This document shows positions 12,480 to 25,510 of a stretch of 64,000 nucleotides of DNA, one piece after another. Origin of the DNA: Pratylenchus scribneri (taxonomy: Eukaryota > Nematoda > Chromadorea > Rhabditida > Pratylenchidae); NCBI GenBank assembly GCA_030063045.1, contig JAQSEB010000181.1:806001-870000 (forward strand), in the 5' to 3' direction. Under the pieces are notes generated by a model. The model saw nothing but the letters and a program-made list of their open reading frames with translations, was not told the origin of the DNA and made no database searches. Within the stretch, counting starts at the first letter, position 1. Each line of letters opens with the position of its first letter. The translations under genes and the position numbers were made by a program.

Positions 12480-14108
12480 AGTGTGAGATTGATGTAGAAA
12501 ATAACCCGCTGCTGATGGAAGAATAATATACAAGGTCCGAAAGGATTTATATGCAGAAAAAGGGATAAATTTACGAATGTCCGAAAATGTTCTAAAATGG
12601 ATATATATTAAAAGCATTTTTTATTGGATCAAAAATTTGCAAAAACATGCAAACCTTCTTATAATATTTGAAATATCATAAAAAATATTAGGTTTGTCAG
12701 ATTTAAAATAATTTTTTTTGAAATCTTATTTTAATTATTATATTTGTTTGTAAAACAATGAAAAAAATGATTTTAAGTGATTTTAGGGTTGACAAATTTT
12801 AGGAATAACAAAATCTGGTCCGGGATAATTAACAAGTACCTAATAATTCCCTGAAATCCAAATATATATTATATTTTAACATTTATCATTTAAAACATAT
12901 TAAACAAATAGATTTTTCATTAGCTTAATGTTAATAAATTTATGTTTCCAAGTATGCTAAATCCGAAAACATCTCTGAATTTTTGGTTCAATTTTAATCC
13001 CTCTCAATTCAGTAAATTAGTCGAAAATTGTTTTGGAAAAAATGTCTTAACGACTTCTCTTATCAATGAAAAGTGCTAGCACCTCAAAAACATGCATTTT
13101 ATAGATAGGCAAAAATTTCATAAAAGCATATAAATAGCCTAACAATAATATTTTGAATATATTAAATGAATGCAATTTAAAAATAGAACATAAATATATG
13201 TTCCTTTGGTCAGAAGGATATGAGTCTTAAAAGAGTTCTTTACATGTTAAATGGACCCCATAAAAAATTTCTGTTGCTAGTGGTGAACCCGTGTTGTTTA
13301 CTAAAAGTATAAGCACAATTCTCAGAGAGCATTGAGCACAATTTGTGCTCACCAGCGTTTTTCTAACATAAAATAGTCCTTTTCAATTTTCCACTCCTTG
13401 TGACGACGTTTTACACGTAACCACAGAGAGAACCAACCACACGATGGGGAAATTCGATATATCCCCCTCTTTTGTCATGGATATTGGAATGAAAAAGGCA
13501 TGTGGTCGTCTATTTGTATTTGGATTTAACCTTTTTTGTTAGCAAAACCATTTGAAAAGATGTGAGAATTTTAAAGATGATTGATGTGAAATGAATTCAC
13601 ACAAACTTTTCTTCAAATATTCGACATCAATTAGCATCAAAATTTGGATTGGAAATTAAGGAAATTTAAAAATAAACATGGATATAACAGATCTCAGATT
13701 TATTTTTATAAAATAGGCATAAGATTATGCAAATTTTTGGTGGAAAATAAATTTGCATTGCACTGCATCATTTTGAGGTTTTTAATCGCATTTTTGTCAA
13801 ATTTTACGAAAAATCCTTAGAATTTTACCAAGAAAATACAGAACTCGTTTAGAATTTGTAGAAGTAATAGCCAGAAAACAAAAGAATTACAAGGAATCAA
13901 TTACAAATAATTTTGATCACTTTAAATTTTCGTATTACATTCAATTTTTAAAATCCTTCATTTTTTTATTTGTTTAAGTACTATGCTTTTTTTAATAAAC
14001 AATAAAACAATCTCCAAATTCATTTAAATGGTTGCTTCTTAGAATTTTAAATATTTTTTATTCTATAACGAGCAGAATTCAATATATGGTTATGTAATGA
14101 ATGCTATA
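12480..14108. other. Intergenic region between divergent NTE and FPGT genes, left part
   Basis: Upstream sequence of the NTE homologue. AT-rich, with scattered moderately GC-rich words around 13380-13450 and no supported ORF. The NTE promoter must lie here, but I see no recognisable core element. Confidence 0.5.
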
Positions 14109-15168
14109 GGAATTCAGGGCTAGAACATTGCATTTTCAGGGGAATTCAGGGCTAGAACATTGCATTTTCAGGGGAATTCAGGGTTAGAACATTGCATTTT
14201 CAGGGGAATTCAGGGCTAGAACATTGCATTTTCAGGGGAATTCAGGGCTAGAACATTGCATTTTCAGGGGAATTCAGGGCTAGAACATTGCATTTTCAGG
14301 GGAATTCAAGGCTAGAACATTGCATTTTCAGGGGAATTCAGGGCTAGAACATTGCATTTTCAGGGGAATTCAGGGTTAGAACATTGCATTTTCAGGGGAA
14401 TTCAGGGCTAGAACATTGCATTTTCAGGGAATTCAGGGTTAGAACATTGCATTTTCAGGGGAATTCAGGGCTAGAACATTGCATTTTCAGGGGAATTCAG
14501 GGTTAGAACATTGCATTTTCAGGGAATTCAGGGTTAGAACATTGCATTTTCAGGGAATTCAGGGTTAGAACATTGCATTTTCAGGGAATTCAGGGTTAGA
14601 ACATTGCATTTTCAGGGAATTCAGGGTTAGAACATTGCATTTTCAGGGAATTCAGGGTTAGAACATTGCATTTTCAGGGGAATTCAGGGCTAGAACATTG
14701 CATTTTCAGGGGAATTCAGGGCTAGAACATTGCATTTTCAGGGGAATTCAGGGCTAGAACATTGCATTTTCAGGAGAATTCAGGGCTAGAACATTGCAAT
14801 TTCAGGGGAATTCAGGGCTAGAACATTGCATTTTCAGGAGAATTCAGGGCTAGAACATGGCATTTTCAGGGAATCAGGGTTAGAACATTGCATTTTCAGG
14901 GGAATTCAGGGCTAGAACATTGCATTTTCAGGGGAATTCAGGGCTAGAACATTGCATTTTCAGGGAATTCAGGGTTAGAACATTGCATTTTCAGGGAATT
15001 CAGGGTTAGAACATTGCATTTTCAGGGGAATTCAGGGCTAGAACATTGCATTTTCAGGGGAATTCAGGGCTAGAACATTGCATTTTCAGGGGAATTCAGG
15101 GCTAGAACATTGCATTTTCAGGAGAATTCAGGGCTAGAACATTGCATTTTCAGGGGAATTCAGGGAAT
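14109..15168. repeat. Satellite-like array of a ~32-bp unit, about 33 copies
   Basis: Unit GAATTCAGGGCTAGAACATT followed by GCATTTTCAGGG. Copies are 31 or 32 bp, depending on three or four Gs, with GGCTAG/GGTTAG variants and runs of identical variants that indicate recent unequal exchange. It lies 460 bp upstream of the FPGT start codon in the divergent promoter interval. Confidence 0.97.
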
Positions 15169-15625
15169 CACGCTTCGCTCTCCCGCTTTTGAAGGTAATG
15201 GGTAGGCTCGCTTCGCTCGCCCAAATGCAGGCATACAAAACCCACTATAGAAATGATTTTTAATTACTAAATTGTAAATAATTCTAAAATTTTACCCAAT
15301 AATTCGACATTCAAAATTGCAAAACATTCCATTTTTGGATTTAGCTGATGGATTATGCCGATCCCCTTAAAATCCCCTTCCTTGAAATATTCAAAATTAT
15401 TTTCGAATCGAGTCCAATAATCCATCAATTCCTATTCCCAGTTTCCAATATATTCCAATTGAATTATTCACATTAGAATAATCATTAATGAATTTATTTC
15501 GTCTCAAATTTTTTTTGCTTCCAAATTGATTACTTAAAAAATTTTATTTATCTAATAATAAGTCAGTTCTGACACTCTTTATAAAAATCTATTACAATAA
15601 TAAATTTATTAAGACAAAAAATTTT
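15169..15625. other. FPGT upstream region
   Basis: Begins with a GC-rich patch at 15170-15225 containing the palindrome-like GGCTCGCTTCGCTCGCCC, which reappears at 53230-53250. The remainder is AT-rich and should contain the FPGT promoter. Confidence 0.45.
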
Positions 15626-18600
15626 ATGTCCCAAAATCCTGCCGATTCAATTTTAAAATGGGATTGCCTCGTGTTGACCGCACGTAACGCCGAACAATGC
15701 GAAATTTTCCGCCTTCAATTGGCCCAACTTCGCCTCCTGGGGCCGATTTCAATTTCCGTTAAGTACTGGACTTGTGATCAAGCAAGTTCTTGACGTAATT
15801 CTGTTTCAATAAAAAATCAAGGAAAACACATAAAACACACGTGAAATACAAGCGAAATACATGTGATGTTAAAGCAAGTAAATAGTCAATTGAAACAGAA
15901 AACTTGACGTCAAGAACTTGCGTGATCACAAGTCCAGTACTTGACGGAAATTGAAATCGGCCCCTGGAAAGGGAATTCTGTCGAGAGTTGGTCGTGCTGC
16001 CGGATACGCCCGATGGCGTTCGAATAGGTTTTTGGGGTTTAGAAAAGATTTTTAAAAAAATGACAAAAATTTAATTGGAAATAAGATTTTTAAAATGATA
16101 TTAATTCAAAGATATCTTAAAATTTCTCTTTCTCATGATTAGAGGACTAATTTTTAGGCGGATTCCTCTGCCTAAATAAGTTTTCTCGCTTAAATATTGC
16201 CAAAATATAAGTAAAAATTATCTCAAGAAAGCGGTTAAGGTCATTTCCGCCTAATAAGTGATTTTGACGAGCCATTATCAATTTATTGATTTAAATTATC
16301 TAAGTACTTTTAATAGTCCCAAATCTTGGCTAATATGTCAAAATTATAAAGTTTTGGCCAAGAAATGGCTCTAACTATAATTGGTTAATATTTACAGTTT
16401 TTAGCATCAAAAATGCCAACATTTGGATTTTGGAACTATTAAAAACCCATTAAATCATATAGATCGGTTAATTGACTGATTCTCTCTGACTCGTTAAAAT
16501 AGCTGATTTTGAGAGATAATGGCCGGCGGGAGGGAATCCCCCATGGTCGAAAATCTGAGATGAAAGATGATATTTTCAAATTTGATAGAAAATTTGCGAT
16601 TGAAAAGATTTTTAATTCATTCTCTCAAAAAATATTATATTAAAATATTTTAAATGATTATTGGCAACTATTTAGGTTCGGGCGGTGCCACATTGAATGC
16701 CTTTTTGCATTTGGAGCAACGATTTGGGCCCGAATTTTTGCAACATTCTCGGGTGCTACTCTTGCATAGTGGAGGTTTAAGGTTATCAAATTTTAAAGAA
16801 ATTGACCATTGTTCTATCAAAAATCATCATTTTTGATTTAACCGTTCCAATAGGGTAGCAGTCCAATTAGTCTCATGTTAATTGAATAAAATACTTTTTT
16901 GGCTTTATGAGACGGAGGTATTTTTATTGAATTTAATATCATATAAAAGGGTAATGAGATCAAAAATGTTACAAAATTCATATGAATCAATTTAATTCAA
17001 AGAATTATGGCCAAAAATAGCAAAAAAGAAGTAAAATAGTGCCATACTTATTCTAAAAAGGAAACCATATTTATTCAAATATTATTCTAGTCCATTGAAT
17101 TTAACCATTTGATAGACAAAATTTGCTATTTGACAAAAAAATAATATTGCAGAAAACCATTCAAAGATTCAAATCATTTTATAATTTTAGCCAACGAATT
17201 CCACATGTGGCTCTAACAGGAAAGGCATTCATGCTGATGCCGGATGGGCGAACATTGTTGGAACATAAATTACGAGTTTATAGGTTATCACGAAAAATTT
17301 TAAAAAATTGGATGCTAAAAATGAATATGACCTCCTTATATTTAATTGGCATATTTAGCCATTTTTGGCAAGAGCCAATGACCAACATTTGCCAAAACAT
17401 TAGCTAAACCCAATGGTAAATGTTGCCATTGGGCTTACCAAAAATTGCCACAAATTGTAATGAATCTTAATATTATGCTTATTAAGCTAAAAAATAGTAC
17501 TTTCGGTTATCTGTCACCAGAATGATTAAGAAATCAAGCATCCTAATTAGGGTGATTAAGAAAAAGGGTTATGGATAGTGAGATGAAATTCCATCCCTGA
17601 GAATGATCATAACCATACAGCATATACCGTATAACCTATTAGTGGTTACAGTTATACTGTTATTTTTTCCCAATTGATCCAAAAAAAATCTGATGATAAA
17701 TAACCGATAATTACTAAATATTATTTTAAAAAATCATAAATTTCATGAAATAAATTAATAAAAATATCAAAATTTCTTTTAAAGAAATTTGCTGAACACC
17801 CTTGCCTCCGTCTATTCGTCCATTGCCAAAAATACTAATGCCAAAATGCCCGGTTTCGTTTTCATTGCATCCGCCGATGTGTTGGAATTCTTTCCCATCG
17901 ACAAAACATTTTATTCCAATTCTGCCATCAAAAATTCCATTCAATCCTTTTTTGCTTCTTCCATTCAATTACTTTTGATCGCCCATGAATCACCTTTGGA
18001 TGTGGCCACACAACATGGTGTTTTTGTTATAGACAAAGACGAAGGGAAGAAACAAGGTTCTTTAAATCATTTAGGATCTACTTAGAATTAAGCTATAAGG
18101 CTAATAAGTTAAATCTGATTTTGGCAATTTTTATGGCTATGAAATTGTCGACTTTACGAGTTTTGACACGAAAATTGAATTTATCATAAAATTTTAATGC
18201 TACCTAAAATTTTGATGGAAAGTTTAAAAATTAATATTTTTCAAGATCAACGTGGCCAAATCACATATAGCCATTTTAATGGGTACACCCCAACTTGTCG
18301 CTGACCCAACTTGTCGCCATGTAAAATAATTCTCCAAGACCTAAATCCTAAACCAATTGTAATGTTTATTTATAACAAATTAGAGAAGGAACTCTTGGCT
18401 ATCCAATGTTATTAATAGATGTTATTAATAGCTTTTAAAATGGTTAAGAAATGATGAAGTTATGTCCAAAAAACCATATCAAAGTAATTCAGAATAAGTG
18501 ATTATGAAGTTTTTTTTTGGTATAATGCTATAAATTATGAATTATTCACTTCACTGGGTAGCCAAAAGATTGCTCTTTAATTTGATAGAAAAAACATTAC

Positions 18601-21600
18601 AACTGGTTTAGGGTTTAGAAGCCTTGGCAAGTTATTTTAAACGACGACAAGTTGGGTCGGTAGATGACGACAATTGGTTCGGTGACAAGTCGGCTGGTGA
18701 CATTAAATTCTATCTTACCATTATAGACTCGAAAACTTTCATATAAACAAAGTTATGGCCTCCAAAGTGTTGTTTCTCTATCGAAGAATTTTAGAATTTT
18801 TAATTGATCAATTTTTTATTTGTTTTTCGGATCACAAACCCAAAATTATATTAAAAAATTTCATTTTTTAAAAAATTTGATCCACATCCGTAGATCTTGC
18901 CCGAATCCTTCAAAAACCCAGTGAAACGCAACTTCGCCAAATTGCTGGTGCCATTTTGCCAAGCAATGAATTAGAGGAAATGGCATTGACAGACAGTTGC
19001 TATTTGGTCAATCAAAATTTGGTGATTGAGCTGTTGAGGCTGAGAAAAAAATTTGGTAAAATTTTTAAATTTTAAAATGATTAAATTTAAAAATTTGACC
19101 CAAAAATTTGATAGAATTTCAATTTCTTTTTATATTTAATAAATTATTTTATATTTGAAATACTCAAAATATTTTTCTCAAATTAATTATGCCTTCAAGC
19201 AACAGAATAAATAAGGGAAATATTTTATGGGATGCGGAAAAATTTTAAATAAGAATTTTCCCATTGGGCATATTTAACCTAATGAATCCCACAAATAGAA
19301 TGCCTACGGTTAATGCTGAAATTTTCTCCGTTTTTTAAATTAAATGACATGATATAAAAAAAACGAAAAATTAATGAAAGAAAGTTGTGATTTATAAATA
19401 AAAGATTAAGAAATTAAACTTCATCAAAAAAATAAAAAAATAAAATTTTTCTAAATTATGCGAAAAATATTTGTAGGTCCAATACAATGTGAACTTTGTT
19501 GCTATCGGGATTTTCTTTGCCCACTGGGAAGTGCAAAAGATGAAGAGAAAAAGGCACATTTTTGTATGAACGATGCGGAATTATTCAAATGGCAACAGAC
19601 AATTTGGTTGGTAAAAATATAAAATAAAATCAATGATTTATGATTTTAAGAAAATTGAATTTTTAATCGAATTTTTTGATTAATTTTCAATTAAAAATCG
19701 AAAACACAGATTGAAAAAATATGTAAAAAATTCGATTTTCAAATGTTTTTTTATAGATTTTAAGCATATCTTACATTAAAAATTGGTTCTTATTTAGAAT
19801 ATTATATAAAATATTTTTAAATAAAATAGGAGAAAATAATTTTTTAAAATTTATTAAAATATTTTAAGAAAAATAGGAGAAAAAATTAATTTTTAGATCT
19901 TCAGAAATTTTTTTTTTACTTTAAATAAATTTGCTGTAAATTTAAAAAAACTATGATTTAAATTTTTAAAATATTTAAATTAAAATTTTATTTTAAATTT
20001 AATCTGATTTTCTCAGGGATTTAATGCATGCAAAAAAGGCTACCATACTGCCATTGGGCCCAGAATCATTTTTCCATTTTGGCACACCAAATGAACTTTT
20101 GCATCATTTTTTACAGCGAAATTCTGCATTTCGACAAAAATTCTTGGTTGAAAATGAGCTAAGCCATTTGATTAATTCAATGGTGGAAAATAAGGAAAGG
20201 GTAAGGAAAAAAAATTGTAAAATTTTATTGAAAAAAATATTTATAATTTTTTTATATAAATATTTTTTTAATTTTTTTATTATTTTATAAATTAATTTTT
20301 TATTAAAATATTTAATTAATTTAAAAAATTTCATTCATTTTATTATGCGTTTCTCGAATTTTTAATTCTTTAGCCAAAATTGCAGTCATCTATTAAGCCA
20401 TTACCAAACCTTTTATATCAATGGTTTTAGCGCTTTCAGCAGAGAAGTTTGATATCAAAATAATTAATCCGAAAATAAAATTACCCGAAAATTACCCGAT
20501 CTTGTTGCTTTTTTGGTCATAATTTTGCAATTTCTAAATAAATATCCACAATTTTTTATTAAATCAATTTTTCTAATCCAATGCTAAAAAAAATACTAAA
20601 TTTGCCCTAAATTTAATACTAATTTTTATTTGAAAATTTAGATTTAAACAAAATTCGACACATTTATTTTTGCAGATTTCCCATCGAAGTTTACTTGAAT
20701 GGTGCAATTTCCGAGGAAAATGCCGCGTTGAGGATGGTTGCATTTTAAGTGGATTGGAATTGGACGGAAATGAAGGAATTGAGGGCAATTATTGCCTAAA
20801 AGAAGGGAAAGGGCAAATTTGCATTCCTCCGGGCACATTGGCTTGCACAATTCCAATTAACGTGGAAAATAATGAAGGTGATAATTTAAATGAAGAAAGT
20901 GAAGAAAAAGGTAAAAAATATAAAATAAAATTTTTAGGCAATTAATATAAGTTATAGACCAAAAATGAATAAATTTACCAAAAATTAATTAGGAATATCC
21001 TAAATAATTTATCCTCAATTTTGTCCAATGCAATTTCTGCCAATTTTTGATAAGCCCAATTCCAGCATTTACCATTGGGAAGATAGGTTACATTTTGCAA
21101 ATGTTGGGCATTGACCCATACCAAAATGGCTGAATATGACAATGACAAAATAAGGTCTTATTCGTGTTTATTGAGAGAATTACTTACTCAAAAATAATAA
21201 CAAAATTTTTTATGAGGTATAAACATAAAAAAATAATTTTTGGCATATTCTTGTTTTTTTTTTTTAAATTTTTTAAAGAATATTTCTGAAATTTTTCATT
21301 CACGTAAAGTGTTTAAAATTTAGTTTCCTATACACAAATCCGTCCAAATATTAGCCAATAAATTTTTATTTGCTAATTAAAAATTTTTTTATGAATTTTA
21401 AAAATAAAATTTTCCAAATTTAAATATTTCTCCCACCATTTTCAGCCAAAATTGCCTATGTCACTGTTATATTCCATCGAGAGGATGATTTGAAAAAGAC
21501 AGCGACCGCGCAAATCCAAGCCGATGGCAAAGAAAAATTCATTCTACGTTGGTTTGGTTTTGGTCACCAAATTGTTGTTGAAAATGCCAACAAAACCCTC

Positions 21601-22218
21601 TGGGAATGTCCACTTTTTGAGACAAAACCATCGGCCAATGAATCACTCTCCGCCACATTGAAGGCAATTGAAGAAGGACCATCGAGGTGAGCAATAAAAT
21701 AGATGCATTTAAATTTTCAAACAAATAAATAAAATTGACTCTATTAGTTTAGCAAATTTGGAACCATTTTATAGCTTTGATTTGGTGAATAAATTAAAGA
21801 AAAAATTATTAGATTTGATTGAAAATTAGCAATATTTTGACCAAAAAAGTGGCAAACTAGACCAAAATTAAGCTATTTTCTCTGTTTTTGGCCATAACTT
21901 ACTGGCCAATGATATTTTAATTAATCATTTTAATATCCAATTGCTTAAAGAAATCTTAATCAATGTCAAAATATTTTTATTAACAGCTTAAAAGATTGCT
22001 AAGAAATTTGCCCTGCAATATTCTGATACAAAAAATATTGATAGCCAATGATAAGGGCACGAAAAATAAATAATTATTAATAAATTAAATAAATTATCAT
22101 TTTTTACAGCTCTTCTCAACATTTATTAATGTCCATCTCGGAGGTGTTCAAAAGGGCAAATGTGCGCGAAATGCTTCGACAACGACAGAAATTATTGAAT
22201 AACATTCAAAAACAATGA
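15626..22218 (+). CDS. FPGT: Fucose-1-phosphate guanylyltransferase
   Basis: Makes GDP-L-fucose from fucose-1-phosphate and GTP in the cytosolic salvage pathway. Exons: 15626-15740 plus 15968-16027 (one exon split by a MITE), 16676-16781, 17191-17283, 17785-18056, 18894-19055, 19477-19606, 20017-20200, 20676-20910, 21446-21686, 22110-22218. With the insert and one target copy left out, all junctions are in phase and give 568 residues, close to the animal enzyme. Family landmarks in order: RIGSGGATLNAF (nucleotidyl-transfer GxGG loop), LLHSGGLSQRIPH, ASADVLEF, THGVFV-like QHGVFVIDKDEG, a CELCCYRDF motif, FHFGTPNELLHH, then the C-terminal beta-helix-like part (CRVEDGCILSGLEL). Read literally, with the insert retained, translation stops within the MITE unless it is spliced, so this allele may be inactive. 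Introns near 18.3 kb carry another MITE. Confidence 0.92.
15741..15962. mobile_element. 222-bp MITE inserted in FPGT coding exon 1
   Basis: Long terminal inverted repeats of about 70 bp beginning GGCCGATTTCAATTTCCGT at both ends, flanked by identical 5-bp duplications CCTGG (15736-15740 and 15963-15967). Removing the element and one CCTGG restores ...LRLLEREFCRELVVLPD in frame. No ORF inside. A 5-bp CCTGG duplication does not let me assign a superfamily. Confidence 0.95.
18281..18708. mobile_element. Inverted-repeat element with CCAACTTGTCG arms, FPGT intron
   Basis: Left arm CCCAACTTGTCGCTGACCCA then ACTTGTCGCCATGTAAAATA; right arm is the mirror, GACGACAAGTTGGGTCGG and GGTGACAAGTCGGC. Non-coding, and it makes up half of the large intron 18057-18893. 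Confidence 0.8.
19188..19282. repeat. Dispersed repeat, copy 2 (FPGT intron)
   Basis: Shares AATTATGCCTTCAAG and GGGCATATTTAACCTAAT ends with the copy at 2770-2885. Confidence 0.55.
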
Positions 22219-24296
22219 TTTGAAAATAAAACGGGACAAAAAAGAATAATGTGATATGCAAATTTATTCCGAAATTTCGCTTATTTATTAAATAGAATTT
22301 ATTCGACTAAAGAAAGCTTTAAATTAATACATAATCAAAAATTAACTGTGATGATGATGGAATTAATAATATTATTTTTGAAAATTTAAATTGAATAAAT
22401 ATTTTTAAGAAATTTATCAGAGATTCGAAATATTCGTTCTTCAAAAATGTCAAAAATTCTATTCTAAAAAGAGGGTAAAAATTTGGTTGTGAAGATTAAA
22501 GCCAGCAAACATCTATAACTATGGCTTGGCTAATGGCTACTATATATTTGCTGCTGGAAAATTGAGCATTAGGATATTATGGACTAATGTCAACATGATA
22601 GAGAAGACATTATGGGCCAATTTTGGGTGGGTTGAAGCACTTTGGCACTTTGGTTAAACAATGCTCAACTTTGCAAAATGAAATTTCATAAAACTGAAAT
22701 TGAAAGACGAATGGTTCAATTATCAAGTTTATGAGTTGCTTTGAAGCCGAAAATTCCAAAAATTAGTTCTAAATTTTACCGTTATAACACTTCTTTATGG
22801 ACGGTTTTTGGGGTCAGCCAAGGGAAATAAATGCATTTCTTTTGGTGCAATCAGAAAAATTTTGCTAGTTATTATCGTATTACGACACTTGCGGACCCGA
22901 CACATGCGGAAGAAACGGTCTGGCGCCGATGGTGGTTAAGCTAATGTGGAATTGTTTATGGCATATTATTAGGCATAAAATTAGCTACAAAATGACATCA
23001 AAATCATTTGCAAATGTTGAATATTCACCGAGTTATGGCCAGAAAACAGCAAAAAAACAAAATTTTAATTAAACCAATGGTTTTTTGGTCATAAATCGGT
23101 GAATATTCAACACTGGCCAATGTTTTTAATATTATTTTGTAGCTAATTTTATGTACAATAAAATAATCTAAATAATTCCGCACTAGCTTTACCACCATCG
23201 GCGCCAGACCGTTTGGTCCGCATGTGTCGGCTGTCGGGTCCGCAAGTGTCCGCCAACCGTTATTATTCAAAAAGTGAAAACGTAACATATTTTTTTAGAT
23301 GAATTTGAAAAATCATTGTACGATTGAGAATGAAATACAGAAATTGTTTTTTTAACTTATTTTATTATTTTATTCGAATTCATCCACACAATGATTATTG
23401 TACAAATTCAAAAATAAAATAATGAAAAAATTTGAAATAGGAAAAAATGTAAATACGTAATATAATAAAATGTTTTCAGACATCCTGTTGCCCAAGTTAA
23501 ATTAAAATCAAATGTATACATTTTTTTTAACTATAATTAGTATTTTTTTATATTTCACATGTTGTTCATTTTCTCGATTTTCTTATTTCATTTAATTTTC
23601 ATCACAATCTAAAGAATTAATTTATTTATAAATTAATTTTTTATACAAGTATTGGAGTGTCATCGGTCTTTATTTAAAAAAAAAGTCGTTACAAATTATT
23701 CCATGTCCTTAGAAATCAAGAATTGTCTTTTATTATGTCCTTATAAATAATCATTTTTGGCTAAAATTTCCTCTATCGGGCTATCGTGGAGGGCAATTCA
23801 AATTGGAACTAGAAATGAAAATGCTTGAGAAATTGTCCTCTGGGCGAATATTTGAAAATGTAACAATGCCTTAAATTTTTATTGCCCATTTCCACATTCT
23901 GCGAAGCACAAAGGACTATCAAACATTCGAAGAATATTACTCCAAATGAAAGAAAAAAATTCAAATTTATTTTTCCCTAAATGAAATTTCTCAGCCAATC
24001 AAAAAATTCCCTTTTTCTAGAGGAAGGTAATTTCCAAAGAGATAATACTTAATAATATCAAAAATTGCCCCGATTCCACATTTTGCCCTTATTAGGCAGA
24101 AAAAAGAATGCCCATATAAAAAAGGCGAATTCTCCTCAATATTTATTCATTCTTTTTATGGCATTGGGAAAATATTGACCATTCTCTTTTTTCCGAAAAA
24201 AAATTATTCATCTCTTCAAATTATTCTACTAAAAATAATTTCTATTTAGAAGTTAGAACATTAAAAAGGATTATTAATTAAAATATTAAATTCAAA
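22219..24296. other. Intergenic region FPGT to SPRY gene
   Basis: FPGT 3' flank with AATAAA-like words directly after the stop (22226-22232), a MITE at 22870-23262, then AT-rich sequence upstream of the SPRY gene. No further gene recognised. Confidence 0.55.
22870..23262. mobile_element. Inverted-repeat element with CACTTGCGGACCCGACA arms
   Basis: Left arm CACTTGCGGACCCGACACAT, then ACGGTCTGGCGCCGATGGTG. The right arm mirrors it with CCACCATCGGCGCCAGACCG and GTCGGGTCCGCAAGTG. Inside, a second mirrored pair (GAATATTCACCGAGTTATGG / TCGGTGAATATTC) makes the element palindromic over about 390 bp. The minus-strand open frame here is a by-product. Confidence 0.88.
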
Positions 24297-25510
24297 ATGG
24301 AAAATCAGGAGCAGAAGCAAAAGTTTGAGAATGAAATTGTCGAAATGAAGAAGCAAATGGCCAAAATGAATGAGAAAATTGTTGGACAAGAAAAGCAAAT
24401 TGCAAATTTGGAAGAAGAAAATCGTGGATTGAAGGAAAAATTGGCAAAAAAGGAAATTTATATAAATGAGGTTTTGTTGTAACTTTTTGTAAATTAATTT
24501 ATTCGCAGCTTAAATCATCGATTCGGCGTAAAGCAATTCCAGCCGAATTATTGAATAATTTATTCGCCTCACTGCCATTTGAAAATGCTTTTGGTCTTTT
24601 GGCCAAAATGCCAAATGGCCTTTTGGCAAGAAATATTCAAAAAATGATCAACGCAATTAAAGAGGTGAATTTAGAATGTTTATTATATTTAATAAACTTT
24701 TATTTTAGTCAATGAAAAACAACAAATTGAATTCCGCTGATTCTGGGCCGAAATTGGTAATTTCTGAGAATGGGCTGGAAGCCAAACATTCTGGCCCAGA
24801 AAGTAAAATTAAATTGTGAAAATTATTTTTAATTTATTATTATTTTTAGGATTGAATTGCGTGCGTGCCCTTTTGTCAATTCCTTCATTAAATTTGAGCG
24901 TCAACAATAAACCAATAATTGCCTTTTATTTTGAAATGTTTATTAAGTATTTCATTAAATTTTTTATATAAATTCGTTATATATCATTAATTTTTAGAGG
25001 TGCTAACAATGCTTATAAGACCATTGGACTTTGTGAACAATTATTTGAATTGGAAAGTTATTGGCTTGGATTTGTGGAAAATTCAATTGGAATTAATCAC
25101 GTTGGTGGATTTGCCATTGATGAGTCCTTTATCGCATTCAGAGATGATGATGATGACGAGGACGATGACGATGATGATGATGATGATGACGATGATGATG
25201 ATTATGACGTTGAATTAAAAGATTTCGCGGAAGGCGATATTGTAGGGCTTGGCATAGTCCATCATCCAAATTCAAAGATGGAATGTTTTGGTACACAGAA
25301 TGGCAAATTGCTGGGTAAAATAATTTTAAATTTGCAAAATTTATGAGTGAAAACAAAACTTTAAATTCAGGAAAGAGTGTATTGCCGTCAAAATTTATTA
25401 ACATGGAATTGTTTCCAGCCGTCAATTTGTGTGAAGCTGGCGAATCAATTCGCGTGAATTTTGGCAACGAAAAATGGCAATTCAAGGAATTTGGACGAGT
25501 CCTTCAATAA
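24297..25510 (+). CDS. Coiled-coil plus SPRY domain protein
   Basis: Exons 24297-24470, 24509-24664, 24709-24802, 24850-24946, 24998-25314, 25371-25510; all in phase, 325 residues. Residues 1-55 are a heptad-rich coiled coil (MENQEQKQKFENEIVEMKK...). The C-terminal half is SPRY/B30.2-like: YWLGFVENS, FAEGDIVGLGI, CFGTQNGKLLG, LFPAVNL, and ends RVNFGNEKWQF. SPRY domains bind partner proteins. In plant-parasitic nematodes secreted SPRY proteins are known effectors, but this one has no signal peptide and is probably intracellular. Between the strands before FAEGD sits an almost pure Asp run (about residues 223-243) from a GAT/GAC repeat, which is unusual for the domain. Exact ligand unknown. Confidence 0.85.
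25140..25207 (+). repeat. GAT/GAC trinucleotide repeat inside SPRY exon
   Basis: About 20 consecutive GAT or GAC codons, with one GAG, encode the Asp run of the SPRY protein. The mix of synonymous codons suggests an older expansion that is kept in frame. Confidence 0.9.

Noticed and set aside
20398..20430. Extra FPGT exon (PKLQSSIKPLPNLLYQW)
   Set aside because: It has an acceptor-like AG but ends in a stop; direct joining of 20200 to 20676 aligns with the family without a gap.
23025..23288. 87-codon minus-strand ORF
   Set aside because: It lies inside the palindromic element at 22870-23262.
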